Source of the DNA: Alentia gelatinosa
Lineage: Eukaryota; Annelida; Polychaeta; Phyllodocida; Polynoidae
Direction: 5' to 3'
DNA: 64,000 nt
Assembly (NCBI GenBank): GCA_950022655.1
Contig: OX465580.1
Location: 44,204,028 to 44,268,027 of the forward strand
Shown piece after piece: positions 34,528 to 47,700 of this stretch. The position numbers and the translations under genes are program-made. Position 1 is the first letter of the stretch, and the number at the start of each line of letters is the position of its first letter. The notes under the pieces are model-generated. The model made no database searches. It was not told the DNA's origin and was given only the letters and a program-made list of their open reading frames with translations.

Positions 34528-34612
34528 TGAGCGGGATTCCCGTGGAGAGTACCTGAGACTGGTGTACTTCACACCTTTTCCCTAGTCTCACCGAATTCGC
34601 CCCCGATACAAA
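34528..34612 (+). repeat. End fragment of the TTA-flanked MITE family
   Basis: GCGGGATTCCCGTGGAGAGT followed by ACCTGAGACTGGTGTACTTC and ACACCTTTT resembles 61989-62045, including GACTTGTGTACTTCACACCTTT. The rest of the element is missing. Confidence 0.45.
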
Positions 34613-34737
34613 AATCTACACAACGTAAAACACCGTGAGTTATATATGTATAATGTAGACAGGAAGGCGGAGGCGGGAGCTCGATGACCGGGCGGCCGGG
34701 CAAACCTTTTTCAATTTTTTTTTATCTATATACATAT

Positions 34738-35046
34738 TTATCCTACCCCTAATATAAAATCCCATAGGCTTAACATTGGGTTTCCGTATGCCACGCTGAC
34801 TGGCATACGGATTTTTATATGCCACTAGTGGCATACATCATTGTTATCACGTAATATTCCAAAATCGAGGAGATAGGGTAGGATAAAATCAAAACCTGAT
34901 TCGTTTTAATCTTGGCCACCGCATTCCACTCCTGAAGTTTTGGCTCCGAACTTCACTCGGCTTCACCTCATGAAGTCACTTTGCCATTTGAACTCCAGTC
35001 GTGGAATACGGTGGCCAAGATTAAACCTCATCCAGTTTTATGATAA
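34738..35046 (-). mobile_element. Two-hairpin mobile unit, copy 2
   Basis: Reverse orientation relative to copy 1. It starts TTATCCTACCCCTAATATA, then the GTATGCCAcgctgacTGGCATAC palindrome, the inner palindrome TATGCCACTAGTGGCATA and AGGGTAGGATAAAATC. The 55-bp-arm hairpin follows, ending CCAGTTTTATGATA. The hairpin loop contains TTCACTCGGCTTC. Copy 3 follows 68 bp later in the same orientation. Confidence 0.8.
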
Positions 35047-35114
35047 TATGCCCAATGTATATAACATGTATATGACCGGCGTATACATATCGCCCACAGT
35101 ATATGTCTCTTCAT

Positions 35115-35417
35115 TTATCCTACCCCTAATATAAAATCCCATAGGCTTAACATTGGGTTTCGTATGCCATGCTGACTGGCATACGGAGTTTTATATGCCA
35201 CCAGTGGCATACAGCAATGTTATCACGTAATATTCCAAAATCGAGGAGATAGGGTAGGATCAAATCAAAACCTGATTCGTTTTAATCTTGGCCACCGCAT
35301 TCCACTCCTGAAGTTTTGGCTCCGGACTTCACTCGGCTTCGCCTCATGAAGTCACTTTGCCAAACTCCAGTCATGGAATACGGTGGCCAAGATTAAACCT
35401 CATCCAGTTTTACGATA
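35115..35417 (-). mobile_element. Two-hairpin mobile unit, copy 3
   Basis: Very similar to copy 2 and in direct tandem with it at a 377-bp offset. Small differences include TCATGGAATACGG against TCGTGGAATACGG and a short deletion in the loop. It ends CCAGTTTTACGATA. Confidence 0.8.
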
Positions 35418-35608
35418 ATACGCTTTGCGGTAAACACAGCCATTATGCTTCCGTATATATACAAGGAAAAACACAGTTGCATACGCCATATACACTGGCG
35501 TGCAATATGGATGTATACATATAAAAACACTTCAATATACATTGTACACTCGCATCTATGTGGTGGCGTATATATATAAAATATCAGATTTCTTTCGCGC
35601 AGTGCTAA

Positions 35609-35900
35609 GGTGGGATTAACATGATGGAAATCATGTACTTCACAGGGGGGTTGTCTGATATTCTGTATTCAAACACAATCTCGTCGTCTAAATTGTAGGG
35701 TTTCATTTCCCTAAAACATGTCTTTTCCCTGTAATTGTTGGCGACATTTATCCCTATAAAGTAACATAACCTCATGAGATTTTGAATCCTGTAAGATACA
35801 TGAATCCCACCTTGTGAATTCCACTTTACAGCGGGTAACTGGATGGGGTGTTTTCTCAGTCTCAAAGGAAAAATAGCGGATTGGATTCACACGGAGGATC
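35609..35900 (-). mobile_element. Truncated member of the TTA-flanked MITE family
   Basis: After TAA (35606-35608) the sequence GGTGGGATTAACATGATGG, ATCATGTACTTCACAG and GGGTTGTCTGAT corresponds to the right end of 61989-62537 read in reverse. Later segments (CCCATGTGAACA near 36034) also recall that family. No matching left end was found, so the far boundary is a guess. Confidence 0.45.
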
Positions 35901-37795
35901 ACCCCGGAACATAGTCTCACCAAATGTCCCCTAGAGTGCAAGTTGCTGATGCGGGGATGCTCCCCATGGGAATAGTAAGGACAAGGTTGGTACTTTACAT
36001 CCTACAGGATACATTGTCTCAGCCACTATTCCCCATGTGAACAGCATATTCTCGTGATGTTGGGACTGGAATCCCCCAAAACATAGGCATGGTCGGTAAT
36101 CACGGCTGTTTGTGCTCTGTTCAGTGTCAGGCATGTAAGGCTGAACGGCTCTCATTGAGTGTCGGTTTTATAGCTGCATTACGACACCTGCGGCCTGTTA
36201 CCATACCCTGACACCCTGTCCATACTTAAGCATTGAAGCAGAACTCACATAGGCGACCAACTCCCTCAAAGGTCCAGTGTATACGTATGCTGGAGACACA
36301 CCAAGCGAGAAATGCAGCGACTTCTGGAATCGCCAACATAAAATGGCCTGAATCGCCAACATAAAATGACCTATATTTGACCTGTCACGTACAGTAGCTA
36401 AGGCCTAATCCTATAGACTAGCTAACCCAGTGACAAGAAAAGAGAATTCAGAATATCTTCTATACTAAATGAAGAAGACAGATAACCATACACAGATATG
36501 TATTAATAACATATATTATAACAAAGTATACAGTTACATAACAATTCTCATCAACATACAAAATCATATACACTTCTGTAGTGTACATATGATATAAGTC
36601 CTCTTGGTCTAAGCAGTACTCACAGTCTATCACTTTCAGTTATTGTTCAATGTCTCCTTGACTTGTGGATATAGATGATCCAAGTAGTGGTAGCAGTCAT
36701 CAGTGTCTTTTCCTCCAGTGCTGGGGTGATAGTAGCTTATGGAGAAGCCCAATCCTCAGTAAAGGCCTCTGTAGCATAGAGTCCTATGGTGTCTCAAGCC
36801 TGACACTGCAGTGGTAGTAATGCTGAGTAGCATGGAGTTGTTGACGCCACGGTGTCTGGGTTCCAAGTGAGCTGTGAGTTGAAATCTGCTTCCTTATATA
36901 CCCTATCGGGGGGTCAGTCCAAACGAAGACAGGGGATGGTTCAAACGCTGGGGGTGGCAGTCCAAACAGTTAGGCCTTAACCTCTATCTGGAGCGAGGAC
37001 CTGTTAGGAAGCACCCTGTGATATTCTTAATACATACATCACAGACCTATTATTTCATATTCCATCCGATTATTGCTTCTGAGATACTAAATTATAGGCA
37101 GGAGATATTCCTATAAAATAATATCTCAGAAACATTCTATTTTGTATTGGCAATATAAAATGTTGAAGAAGCTTGTCAGAAAGGAAGGAAACAGATGTAA
37201 GCATATGCAAACTCAAGTGCTATTGAAAGAAAGTCTGGTATAAAAGAAGGGTAGCATCCTCAAAGGCAGTTTTCCATGAATTAATATGATGCTTTACCTA
37301 TAAAAACCGTTCACTAGGGTAAGAAGTGCTCAGTCAAGAAAGACTAATTAAATATCAAGTAATATAATCTGTGTACTCTCTGCATTCTTGCTTCCCTCAT
37401 AACCTTGCTTTCCTCATTCTATGCTGCGCATTCACTTACTTCTCAATTGTATATAAAACATCATACGATATGACGTTTATAGATACCTTATCAAAATAAC
37501 ATCTCTTGTTGTAAGGTGCAACACATCACTCCTGAATCTAATGATTCTGCCCTGGAATGGTGTTCAGAGCAGCAATGCATTCTTGGGGTCCTTGAAATGA
37601 ACTCGTTTTCTTTTCAGGTTTAAAAATTCATTCGGAACTGCCAAATGCTTCACTGGGAAACGTTAGTATTGCGGACCTATACTCAAATATCAATCCTGCT
37701 TCGGTGAATCAAATTCTAGGGCACGGAAGACACGACCTGTCTCAGCGTCAGTTATATTAAAGATGAACGACAGTAATACCTCTCCCCGTCCCCAA
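35901..37795. other. Unannotated spacer
   Basis: No gene recognised. Part may belong to the decayed MITE to its left. Confidence 0.35.
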
Positions 37796-38065
37796 TGAGT
37801 GAGGGTACTGTTGAGGGGGAGCGTATGTCTGAGTGTGTGTCTGAGAGGTATGGTGTGTCTGAGGATGAGGGTGTGTCTGAGGGGGATGGTGCTGGTGTGA
37901 CTGAGGTTGTGTCTGTGGGTGAGTGTGTGACTAAGAGTGAGTGTTATTGAAGGTGACGATGTCTCTGAGGGTAAAGGTATGTCTGAGGGTGATGGTGATG
38001 GTGTGACTGAGGGTGATGGTGTGACTGAGGGTGAGAGTGTATCTGACGGTGAGGGTGAGGTACCA
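37796..38065 (+). repeat. G/T/A-rich minisatellite (GTGTCTGAGGGTGA-like)
   Basis: Imperfect units of 12-18 bp such as GTGTGACTGAGGGTGATG. It produces open frames on both strands (Ser-Pro-Ser-Asp or Gly-Asp-Gly-Val runs) that I do not regard as genes. Confidence 0.85.
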
Positions 38066-41000
38066 TATCTTCTACGGCACCCCCTTGAGGTGTCGTCCGC
38101 TGAGGAAAATTTGAAATAATTCATAAGGTTTGCGTAGTATTGATCACCTGTTAGATATTCCTATTCAACAACTCTTTAAGGTTCTACTTTTATCTTATCG
38201 TTCAATTATCTTAACTGAACGATATAAAACCTTATTAAACGGCATGACCCATACGGTGATTCTATGAATCGTTATTTGTCGTTTGTAGTTTTTCAAACGG
38301 GCCCCTGGTTGAACAGAGCCCAATTTTTAATAAAAGATTTTGAGCAAAAGATTTTCATTTGCATTTCCATAGATGTACATCTCATAACTGTTCCTTTCCA
38401 GATTTACATCAGTTAATTCTCACAGTTCCATTTTACTTATATACTGTGGTCAATTTCTTCTTGCTCCTACTCTTTTTTAAAAACAATTTTATTTGAAAGC
38501 TACTTATCAATTGATAACTAATGTGAGCTAGTCTAACTAAAGCCTTACTACTCTCTCTTGTTCTTGTTTTAGATATTGATTGCCACTCTTTTGTCATTTA
38601 TTCTTATTTCCTTTACTTGCTTCTCCTTCATTTGATTCATTAGATACATCTATTCCATCTGGTCTATTGATTTCCTAGTTCTCTTCCTTGTTACTAGATT
38701 CCTTCCTTCTAACCACTTTAGTGACAATTTTCCTTTTTTCCCTTGTTCTCACCTCCTTCTTAATATCATACCATACATATTGACATTTTTCTTGCTTTCT
38801 CCTTTAGTTTGGCCTTTTCCCTTCTTCTTAAATACCAGAGTAGTATTAAACACTAGATTTTCTGGAGGTGCTACAGAATTGCCTTATATGATTCTACCTA
38901 GCCGCTTATAACAACAAAACCCAATTGCCGCTGTTCATCTTTAAAAAAAGAATAGCTGAGAGACTCCTACAGTGTCCTGTTTTATAGTCGTCTGGTTCCT
39001 GCTGTCATATGTCCTATTCGTGCCACATTCTTCTGCTATATCAGCTGTTGCATATCGGGCTCACTTGTCTGAGTATTTTATCTGTATTAATCCTGTTATG
39101 CACAACAATACCCTAGAATGTGAAATAAAGGATTCAATATGCCTTTGATATAACTTGATGTAGGTCATAAACAAATCAAAATACTGGTCTAATGTCGCAG
39201 TCGTTGGCGTTTCCAGGATGGGTCACATCTGGAAGCTTCCTACATCCATATATCTGTATTATCATATGATTAATGCGAACATAGAAATATATCACCATTC
39301 TGGAGGGATTGAGATCTATAATTCAAGCTTCTATAAGACATTGGAACGCCTACATTAACACGTCTCAGATTCAACATCGCATTTGTCTGTCCTATGCATA
39401 TCGATGCATAAAGCCTATAATAATTCGACACGCCGACACGCCAATTATACCTTTGCCCAATCATCCGTCGTGTCGGTGAGAACAGTGATATATATTTGTC
39501 ATTATACGCACTTCACCGACCCGATTTTATTACCTTTCCCGGTGCGTCGGCCATAACTACAGCATGGGGATAATGACAGACTTCCCTCGAACTTATGATT
39601 GTCGATATACGCACCTTCACCGACTGTTTCCGATTCTGATCATGTCGTTTAGATAACAGAAAGATTTAGCATAGTCGGCGTATCGATGTTTTATAGTCTT
39701 CACAAAGCCTTAATACCCTCCCTATTGAGCATCCAGTCTTTATTCAATAATTCAAAATAACCTGATTCTTTCTTGTTAGTCTCTGCATACATAGACTCCC
39801 ACAGGACCTCGGGAGATCTAGCACGGGTTATATATAAGCTATAAAAGAAATGAAGTGAGCTGTGGCCCACAAGAAAACGTTATTAAGGAAAGACACGTTA
39901 GAGAAGAGACATATAGAATAGGCCTAAATCTTTATGAGGTTCCAAGCAATAAACCCCTCCCGAACCACTGGATATATTGCTCTTTCAGTTGAAAATCTAT
40001 ACGATAATCATATAACTTGAATAAATCAATCAGCAAAAATAACCATTAATCAAATTTACAGGGGACAACTTCCGTAGCAATTACCTGCAGCATGATCTAT
40101 GTATTGCACAGTGTCATACAGAGGCGCCAAAGCATAGTGATTAGATCATGGCGCGCTGAAGTACGCCACGAGAGCTCAATTAGGACCCATTCCTCTGCGC
40201 CCTAGTAGCTATACTCGTCACCTCATCACATATAGGTTCAATCTCGACATAATTCACCCAAGGTTATTGCTGAGGAGGGAACCCTTATAGCATATATATT
40301 TACAGTATATCTCTCATAATCATCTGTGATACATATTTCACTGCCCTGTGTACCCTCTGTTCCATCCCAAACTAAGATTTTGGTCCAGAGATATTCATAT
40401 CCATTATGCTACATTACTATCATACACCTATTGAAAATTATGGGACCACATGTTATTATTTCTTAGTTGTCAGAAGCCATTACCAAGCCATGCTTAGTCT
40501 GTTCAAGAATACCGAAACAAATCCCCTGTAGTATCTGAACCAATATCAATTTAAGCATGTTCTGACACCAACAAAAGATGACAATGTGCACAGGTATGGG
40601 AGGTAGAAGGAACTGCCACTATGTTTTATATCAACCTGGAAAGACACCAACACTAACCTGATTTTCTAATGATTCTCTAGTCTTCTAATTTTCTAATGGT
40701 TCTCTATTCTTTTCTAGTGATTCCCCCAAAACAGTGTCAGTGGAATCTGCCATTATAGATCGTATAAGGTTGAGATGAATATTGTCACAGTTCTAAGGAT
40801 GGGTCTATAATGAAATGAATAGAAAGTTCCCGAAAGCTCAGATCTCAGATCTCTAGAGATACGTCAAGTCGCATTTAGATCAATGGGATTACTCTGCATC
40901 AGTGTCTCAAAGGGACTGCATAGCATATCCTCTTCTTAAGTGCACTTCAATAAACATTGAAGATCTGGTGCGTTTTCTGAAATTATTAGAATAAATTCCC

Positions 41001-41210
41001 CAAGCAAAAACTTACATTTTAAAGCTAACATGTCAAAAGGATTTCTGCGTCGAATTTACTTCATGTGAACTTAGGAGAAAGTATGCTTCAGGCTGTATGA
41101 TGTACTTGACTAACATCTTAGGTAGAACTCAGAAGTCACTGGCAGAGGTATGTAGCTGGCTGAATGTCAAGGACGGCATTATGTCACAAACCGTAAAACC
41201 TGCAGCCGAC
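38066..41210. other. Unannotated; pyrimidine-rich at 38440-38830
   Basis: No coding region recognised. Short CACCGAC/GTCGGTG words cluster at 39425-39640 and may be a decayed MITE. Confidence 0.35.
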
Positions 41211-41213
41211 TTA

Positions 41214-41590
41214 AGGTCCGTTTCCATTGACCGATAATTCCGCGCCAACATGCAGTCGGGAACGATCGATTATATGGGAATACTGATGCAAGATCGACGA
41301 AGGTAAAAGGTCCGGCACTGGATTAGTTGGGTAAGATTACGCGATTAGACCAAACCTAACCGACTTGGTCACCATCCGACAGAATCAAAACATTGTGATT
41401 TCATCGGTGAAGCTCAAGATTTTGACATAGAAATGGCAGGTGTATGAGCATGTGAAATGCAGCAAAAATAAGACATCTGCCGCGCCCTCACCGATCATTT
41501 GATACCGATGAGCAGTGAGTGACCAACAACGATAGACCTATCGGTATCCCAAAAGATCGGTGCTGTTTTCGTCGGTCAATTGAAAAGGGC
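41214..41590. mobile_element. 377-bp TTA-flanked MITE
   Basis: The left end AGGTCCGTTTCCATTGACCGA and the right end read in reverse, GCCCTTTTCAATTGACCGA, are inverted. TTA flanks both sides (41211-41213 and 41591-41593). The interior carries GATCGG and CCGACGA words and no ORF. The TTA duplication again fits a PIF/Harbinger-type origin (inference). Confidence 0.65.
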
Positions 41591-41593
41591 TTA

Positions 41594-44500
41594 CATGTGG
41601 TTTCTCCACCAACAAACGATTTCTAAATTGTCTGATAATGTGGTTCTTAGCTGGCAAAATATGTTGGGCCCGTTTTCCAACAATAAATTAATTGATACAA
41701 GCTTACAATGTGTGTACAAACTGCTTAATCTAGAACCTCGTGCACCGATATTTACACCTGCTGTACCTAGAGTATGTAAGTTTATGTAAGGATTAACATT
41801 AAAAATAAATACTCAATGATCACCCAAGTAAAGTGAAAATATTACGCCATGGTCGTGGCGTAATGAATATGAGATGACGCTATAAGTGATTGACCAATCA
41901 TCGGCCAGGATTTCAGAGATGACAAGACAAGACAAGATATTTAAATATCCCTAACAGTGAAAGGGGTGAGATAAATCCAGAATTTCACTCGACTTGTAAA
42001 ATAAGCAGTGCTCCACTGGTTTGGATGCACCATAATCTTCACTTGGCTTCACCTCAATCCCCTCCTTTCAACCTTATGTTGTCTAATGGCTGACATGCCC
42101 CGAAAATCAGGCAGCAATTACAATCCCCTCCTTTCAAATACGTGTTATGAATGCCTGTTACAATCTTATAAATCTTCAGGAACTCCCTTCCCAGCATTGG
42201 ATACGTGTAATCTGCATGCATTACCCTGTTCTGCAATAAAACCTGCCTTTATGTATAGAAAAAGAAGAGTGTATAACATTTCTTGACGATCACAAAGCGT
42301 ATCCAGGAGCTTAAGTTATGGCATGAAGGTATATAACGATGTGTAGACGACACTGAATGTACTATTGCTCGGGAAAGATTCGCAAATAGGTCAGTCTAGG
42401 TGTTCAAGTGGAGTTTCTCTGTGGGTCAAAGGTGTAGATCTAAAGGCAAAGTTTCCACTTAGAGATAGCGGCTGCTATCATGCTCGTAACATTAACAACA
42501 TGCTACGGGCCTTGTGAGTTGACTGATGAAAGGTCTCACTGGGAAGCGCCTAACATTCATTAATCCGGAAAGAGATTGCTTATAAGCCTGGAAAACTGTT
42601 ACACTTTTCCTTTCCTCAGAAACATCTCCTACTATTGAAAGTCTTTGCTTTCATTAATAAATAGAACATTCTTTCCTGTTTTTGATGAACCCAACTAATA
42701 CTGTCTTTCTAATCCTGGAAACCAGCCAGCAATATCATTTTCACTGAATCTATTTTTTGACGGAGACTCGCCGATAGAAACATGGAGATAGTAAATAATA
42801 TCTGCATAAACATTGTTGTAGATCTATATGTAAACAAGCGCCACCATCGGCGAAAAAGCCAGTATAGAGAGTTCTTCCGCCAATCAAACTACATTCCAAT
42901 TTCCCCAGATCGATGTGCTTCTGAACTTTTGGTAAAATCTTGATATTTCCAGATTTAAAATATTCAAAAACAGTACATTCATACACCCACACACGCATAT
43001 ATATATACCCATACACTCATTCCCAGATACACGTATGCACTAATACACCCATGCACCCTTTCATACTTACAATCCTTTACTCATATACCCCTTTATCCTA
43101 TGATATTCAAACTACTTTGTGAATTTAGGAAATTGCCTGACAGGTCCAGGAATCATCCCCACGAGGAGGGGTGAGGTAGATTGAGGGGTAACCATAGGAT
43201 TTAGGGACTGAAGCAAGTATACAATGAACCCTTTCACACAAATATGTTTTCATCCATGCACTCATTGGTATACATGCATCATCTACAGCTCATTGACTGC
43301 CTCTTAGTGTACTGCCAGTTCCTCTTACTGCCCAACCACCTAAGTGCCCATCCACTTAACCACGTGCTCAGTGAACTACCTGCTCACCTTGTTGCCTACT
43401 CTTTTGACTAACCTCCAGTCCCTCCCTTTACTCCTTTCCTGTCCATCAGTTGCCAACCCACATCGCACACCACCTCCCTGCCCGACTATATGACTGTTAA
43501 ACTAACTCATTTTGGGGAGTCTTGGTAAATGTGTAAGTTAGTGTTCGAGGTGGGCAATGAGGAAGGCAGGTAGTCAGACAGACAGTCGACTAGTAGGGCA
43601 GAGGGTAGTAAGAGGGTAGTGATCTGGATAGGCATCGGGATAGGTGGGCAATCAGATGGGCCGTCTGGAAGATGGAGTGTAAGCAATCTAGTGGCCACTT
43701 TAGTAGGCAGGATATTGAAAAGGCTGGCCATGTGAGCCATGTGAGGGGACATTTGGATATTCCGGGCAGCCTTGTGGACAGCAGTTGGGAGGGAAGGCAG
43801 GGAAGTCGGCAGTTAGAAGGGCAATTAGGTGGGCGCAAAGTCGGTACAGTGGAAAGTCAGTGGGAAGGCAGCCATGATGGTTAATATAGTGGTTACCCTA
43901 GTATGTATTGATCCTCATGAACCGTTTTCAAGTACAGAACATTCCTTTATTTGACTAAGAATTATTCTTACCTCAAGGGAACCATACTTTTAGCCATCTT
44001 TGACCAATATATGGAATTAAACGACCACTTTCATAGGGTTTGGGTTGGGTGTAGGCCTATTTTTGATTTAGGACGAGCAACTCCTATTTTGTGCTATATA
44101 TCACATGCTTCTGATATTTAACTAGGTGTGATAAAAAACACATAAAACATTTTGACATCATATATGTACCTCCATGAGATATTTATGCATGTCAAATATA
44201 GATTCGAAAATTACAAAGGCAACAAAGGTCCATTTTTGCACGACTGATTGTTATTCTTTTCACTCATACTTTTAGCTTTGTACCGTCAATCGACTACATT
44301 TCATGAGAATCGAACGTTTCACATTTCATCAAGAAGCAAAAGGTCGTATGAATATAGAAAACATCAACTATAAATCAAGTAGTACCTTTCTAATTACCAA
44401 CTTAAGTACCATATTTAGCCTCACGATAATGTCGCACGAGGCGTCCGATATTAAGAATGCAATTGATAACTGCTATTTACGTTCTACTATCTATCTTCCC

Positions 44501-45767
44501 TACTTAAAGTTGTTTTGTAGTTCCTGCTACACAGTCTCAAATGTTCTATATGGTCAATATCCTGCATCAGTAATTGTTGCTTTTCTCGTTGAAAAAGTAT
44601 ATACCTGTCAATGTTAATGGATGTACTGGAGGTAATCTTTGATGAGCCAGCCGTATGAGGATTGTCACATGGCATGAGGAGACTTGTATTTGATCAAATC
44701 ATTGATTAGCAATATTATCCTGGTCCTCTGAAGTTTGCTGTTATATGTATGGGTTTTTTTCATACTACATGGCCATATAGATTTAACTCTATGGCTATTT
44801 ATGCCGGCAAAACACGGGTAAATCATACCGACCCACCAACACCTACCTGGCAGGCTTTTTCTCCCGGGCTATCAAACGGCTCGGTAGACCGTCCGTCACG
44901 ACAAACTCGCATCCTCCACAGCACCCTACTCCGAGTTGCTCACAATTTGCTCACACCACTGGCTCTCGCTGGTACATCCACGTGCGTTCCCTGCCGTTTC
45001 CTGTCGTCGTGTGTCGGCAGGGTGGGTACCAGCGGTGTGTCGGTGGTGATGGTGGTGGGGATTGGCTGTGTGGGTGGTGCCTGGGATTACTGCGACTGCT
45101 GCTGATATGAACTTGGCTGTGCCTGAAAGCAGCATCTCCGCTCCCAGCAGCGCCACCGTCTTGCAGCGGCAGCGTCTGTTTGCTCTGTAGTCCCCCTTAG
45201 TAAACCCCAGATGTGTGATGATAGGAGGTGCACGGTCACCTGTGTATTTCACCCTGTGAAAGGAGGGACTGGAGAAGGAATCCCTTTACCTCTGTCTGTC
45301 TCGCGAACAATCTCCCTCGGGATCTGCCCCTCCTTATCTCTATTTTCTATGGGATGCACGGCTTCAGCTCTTTCCCATCACAAAACATAGTCTACAGAAA
45401 TAGTCTTCGGGAAGATGGAGGTTCAGAACCATATAATGCCACAGACCACTACATAGAAGCTGCAGTTGATCTGTGATAGCCAAAGACACTGAGCAATTTA
45501 GTTAGATATAGTCAATTTTGCTGTGCTTTGTTCCTTTCAGAAGCACATGAAAGGTTTTATAGTTGAAGAACCTGACTTAAGACAACTTTCACAGAGAGTA
45601 ATTGGAAAACGGTTTCCTATCTAAATTGGTCCCTGCAGCTATACTGCCCTGATAACCGCTGAAATAATCTCAGGAAAGGCTTTTGCTTCATTAGTAGACT
45701 GCAGGCCGCAGTTAAAGACCATTTATTTTCCCACCGCCCTAAGCAAGAATCGTTTTGTCATTTCCTG
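41594..45767. other. Unannotated; low-complexity CACTCA and GGCAG patches
   Basis: No recognised gene. There are imperfect repeats with ACACCCATACACTC-like words at 42985-43095, a CCACCTAAC-rich patch at 43310-43480 and a GGCAGGTAG-rich patch at 43555-43870. Short frames at 44303-44617 and 44749-45105 have no recognisable domain. Confidence 0.35.
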
Positions 45768-45903
45768 CAGATCACGTGGTGCGAATCATGTGATGGTGCA
45801 GTGCAGATCATATGGTGTAGATGACATGGTGTAAATCAGATGATACAGCTGACATGGTGCAGATGGCATGGTGTACTACATTACATGGTACAGATCACAT
45901 GGT
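45768..45903 (+). repeat. Minisatellite of CAGATCACATGGTG-like units
   Basis: About nine imperfect units of 13-16 bp. Confidence 0.8.
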
Positions 45904-47339
45904 TACCTGTGCAATTAGAGATGCAATGAAAGATGCAGTTATAGGGCATAATACTGGCGTTCTCATTCAATATTCTTGATTACGCAAGAATAGCTCAAAT
46001 ACGCAAGGGGCCGTGATTTTTACCATTTGTCTTTGCATTATCATACTTTTTCAATTATATGGACTTATGTTGATGTGAACTTTCCTGCCTTTAGAATGTG
46101 AAATGTGTACCAACGTGATTCCATGGAACTTACTATCACTTTACATTAACGGTATATAAAGATGATAGAGGAGGTCTTCAATAGAGGAGGGTTGAAGGTA
46201 GTAGTACTATATATCTGATCTGATAAGTGCTCAGCTAAAGTACCGGAGCACCAGAAGGTCCGGAAATTGCATTAAACTAATGGAGGTGCCCCTTAGTCCA
46301 TGATGTATGCGTTCATAGAATGACGCGTTGTGGATGTGCAGATGTAGTCTTGGCCTATCCTGTTCCCTCTTCACATCAGGTATGAAAGGTATCATAGATC
46401 TTGGTTGGTAGAATGAAGTATCCACATAAAATGTCGAGTAACGATCATATAAACTATATTTAACCTCAAAGTGTCGAGGTATATTCGAATGGGCCCGTCA
46501 TTTAAAACTAAAACGAACATCTCGGACATCTGTAATACACAGATCCTTGGGATGAGGCAAAACAATATCTCAATTTAAGTAGATTTCAAATGTGTTCGAA
46601 ATCCTTACCGGCAAATTGGCGACAAGACATGTATGACATTATAGACACGTCAGAATGTATAGATCTGTGTGTTCCGCGTGTATACTCTCAGTATGTGTAG
46701 ACTCTCAGATATAAACATCTACCGACAAATAGGGAAACAGACTTGTGATTAACAAATATCTATTGAATATATGTATATGTATAAAAGGCATACAATCGCC
46801 CTAATAGTGTAAAAATAAATATTTTTCTAAAGTGCATAATGAGGTCTGGCAGTAGAGTAAGACCGACGTTCGGATGATGGAGGAAAAGAGTGATGTTTTG
46901 GAATATCCAATATTCCCAACCAGACTCCTGCTAACCAATCATTATAAAAGTGTCCCCCGAAACCGGATGTCGAGAAATCTGTAAAGAAATTTCAAAAACC
47001 AGCTGACTCTTTTCAGCCAACGTCTTTTGCTGAGCCTTTGAAAATTCCGATGAATTGTTGCCACCATTGGAGATCATCGGATTGATCAGCTGTCTTAAAG
47101 ACTATATTTGCGATAGACAGATGACCATACAAAAGTTGCAGATCATGTTTGGTTATTTATTCATTTTTTTAATATATCATTATATAGCTGTGGTGATCGC
47201 CGCCTGGCTAGCAGGTTGGAAGACCCCTTTCCAGAATGCTAGTTCCTGGCGGGATTCGACCCTACGAACAATTACGTAGGTTGGTTTCGGTTTTCAGTAG
47301 GTTTGAACGAACTTAGTAGCACAAAACACAACTGACACA
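45904..47339. other. Unannotated spacer
   Basis: No gene recognised. GGGTCGAATCCC on the minus strand near 47255 resembles a tRNA B-box, but no A-box or cloverleaf was found with it. Confidence 0.35.
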
Positions 47340-47700
47340 TTTAATAAACAGGAATGTTCATTGACACTACTTCCCGGAAAGATCTGAAAGATCTTTCCCA
47401 CAAGTACAGTACCCCAGCACGGCGTGCTGGGTAACGCTGGAGAGGCTAATCCGAAAGACTCGCCTAACCATCAGGAAGGTTACAAGAACCAGCCTGCAAA
47501 GTAAGGGTCCAAGGGTCCGCTCTCAGGGAGAGACGTGCGAGGACAGCCTGTCGACCTACTGTGAACGCTGAGTATATATACCCAGCGTTACGTAATCCTG
47601 GCCTCCGCCACGCCACTCTCGTGTGCGGCGTTGCCCGGAACCACTACACAGTAAGGATTGACTCTCCGCGCGACCTTCTGTAGAATGTACGAACACTGCT
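47340..47700. other. GC-rich island with a palindromic TATA segment
   Basis: A region clearly richer in GC than its surroundings. It contains GGCGTGCTGGGTAACGCTGG and, at 47564-47589, the near-perfect palindrome AACGCTGAG-TATATATA-CCCAGCGTT. It could be a solo LTR or a promoter, but neither TG...CA ends nor a target duplication was found. Confidence 0.3.

Noticed and set aside
37690..38124. Ser/Pro/Thr-rich minus-strand frame
   Set aside because: Produced by the minisatellite; no start context or domain.
44749..45105. 118-codon plus-strand frame as a secreted or membrane protein
   Set aside because: Composition fits random open sequence; an overlapping minus-strand frame is equally open.
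47220..47290. Possible tRNA-derived SINE on the minus strand (B-box-like GGGTCGAATCCC)
   Set aside because: No A-box at the right distance, no cloverleaf and no tail.
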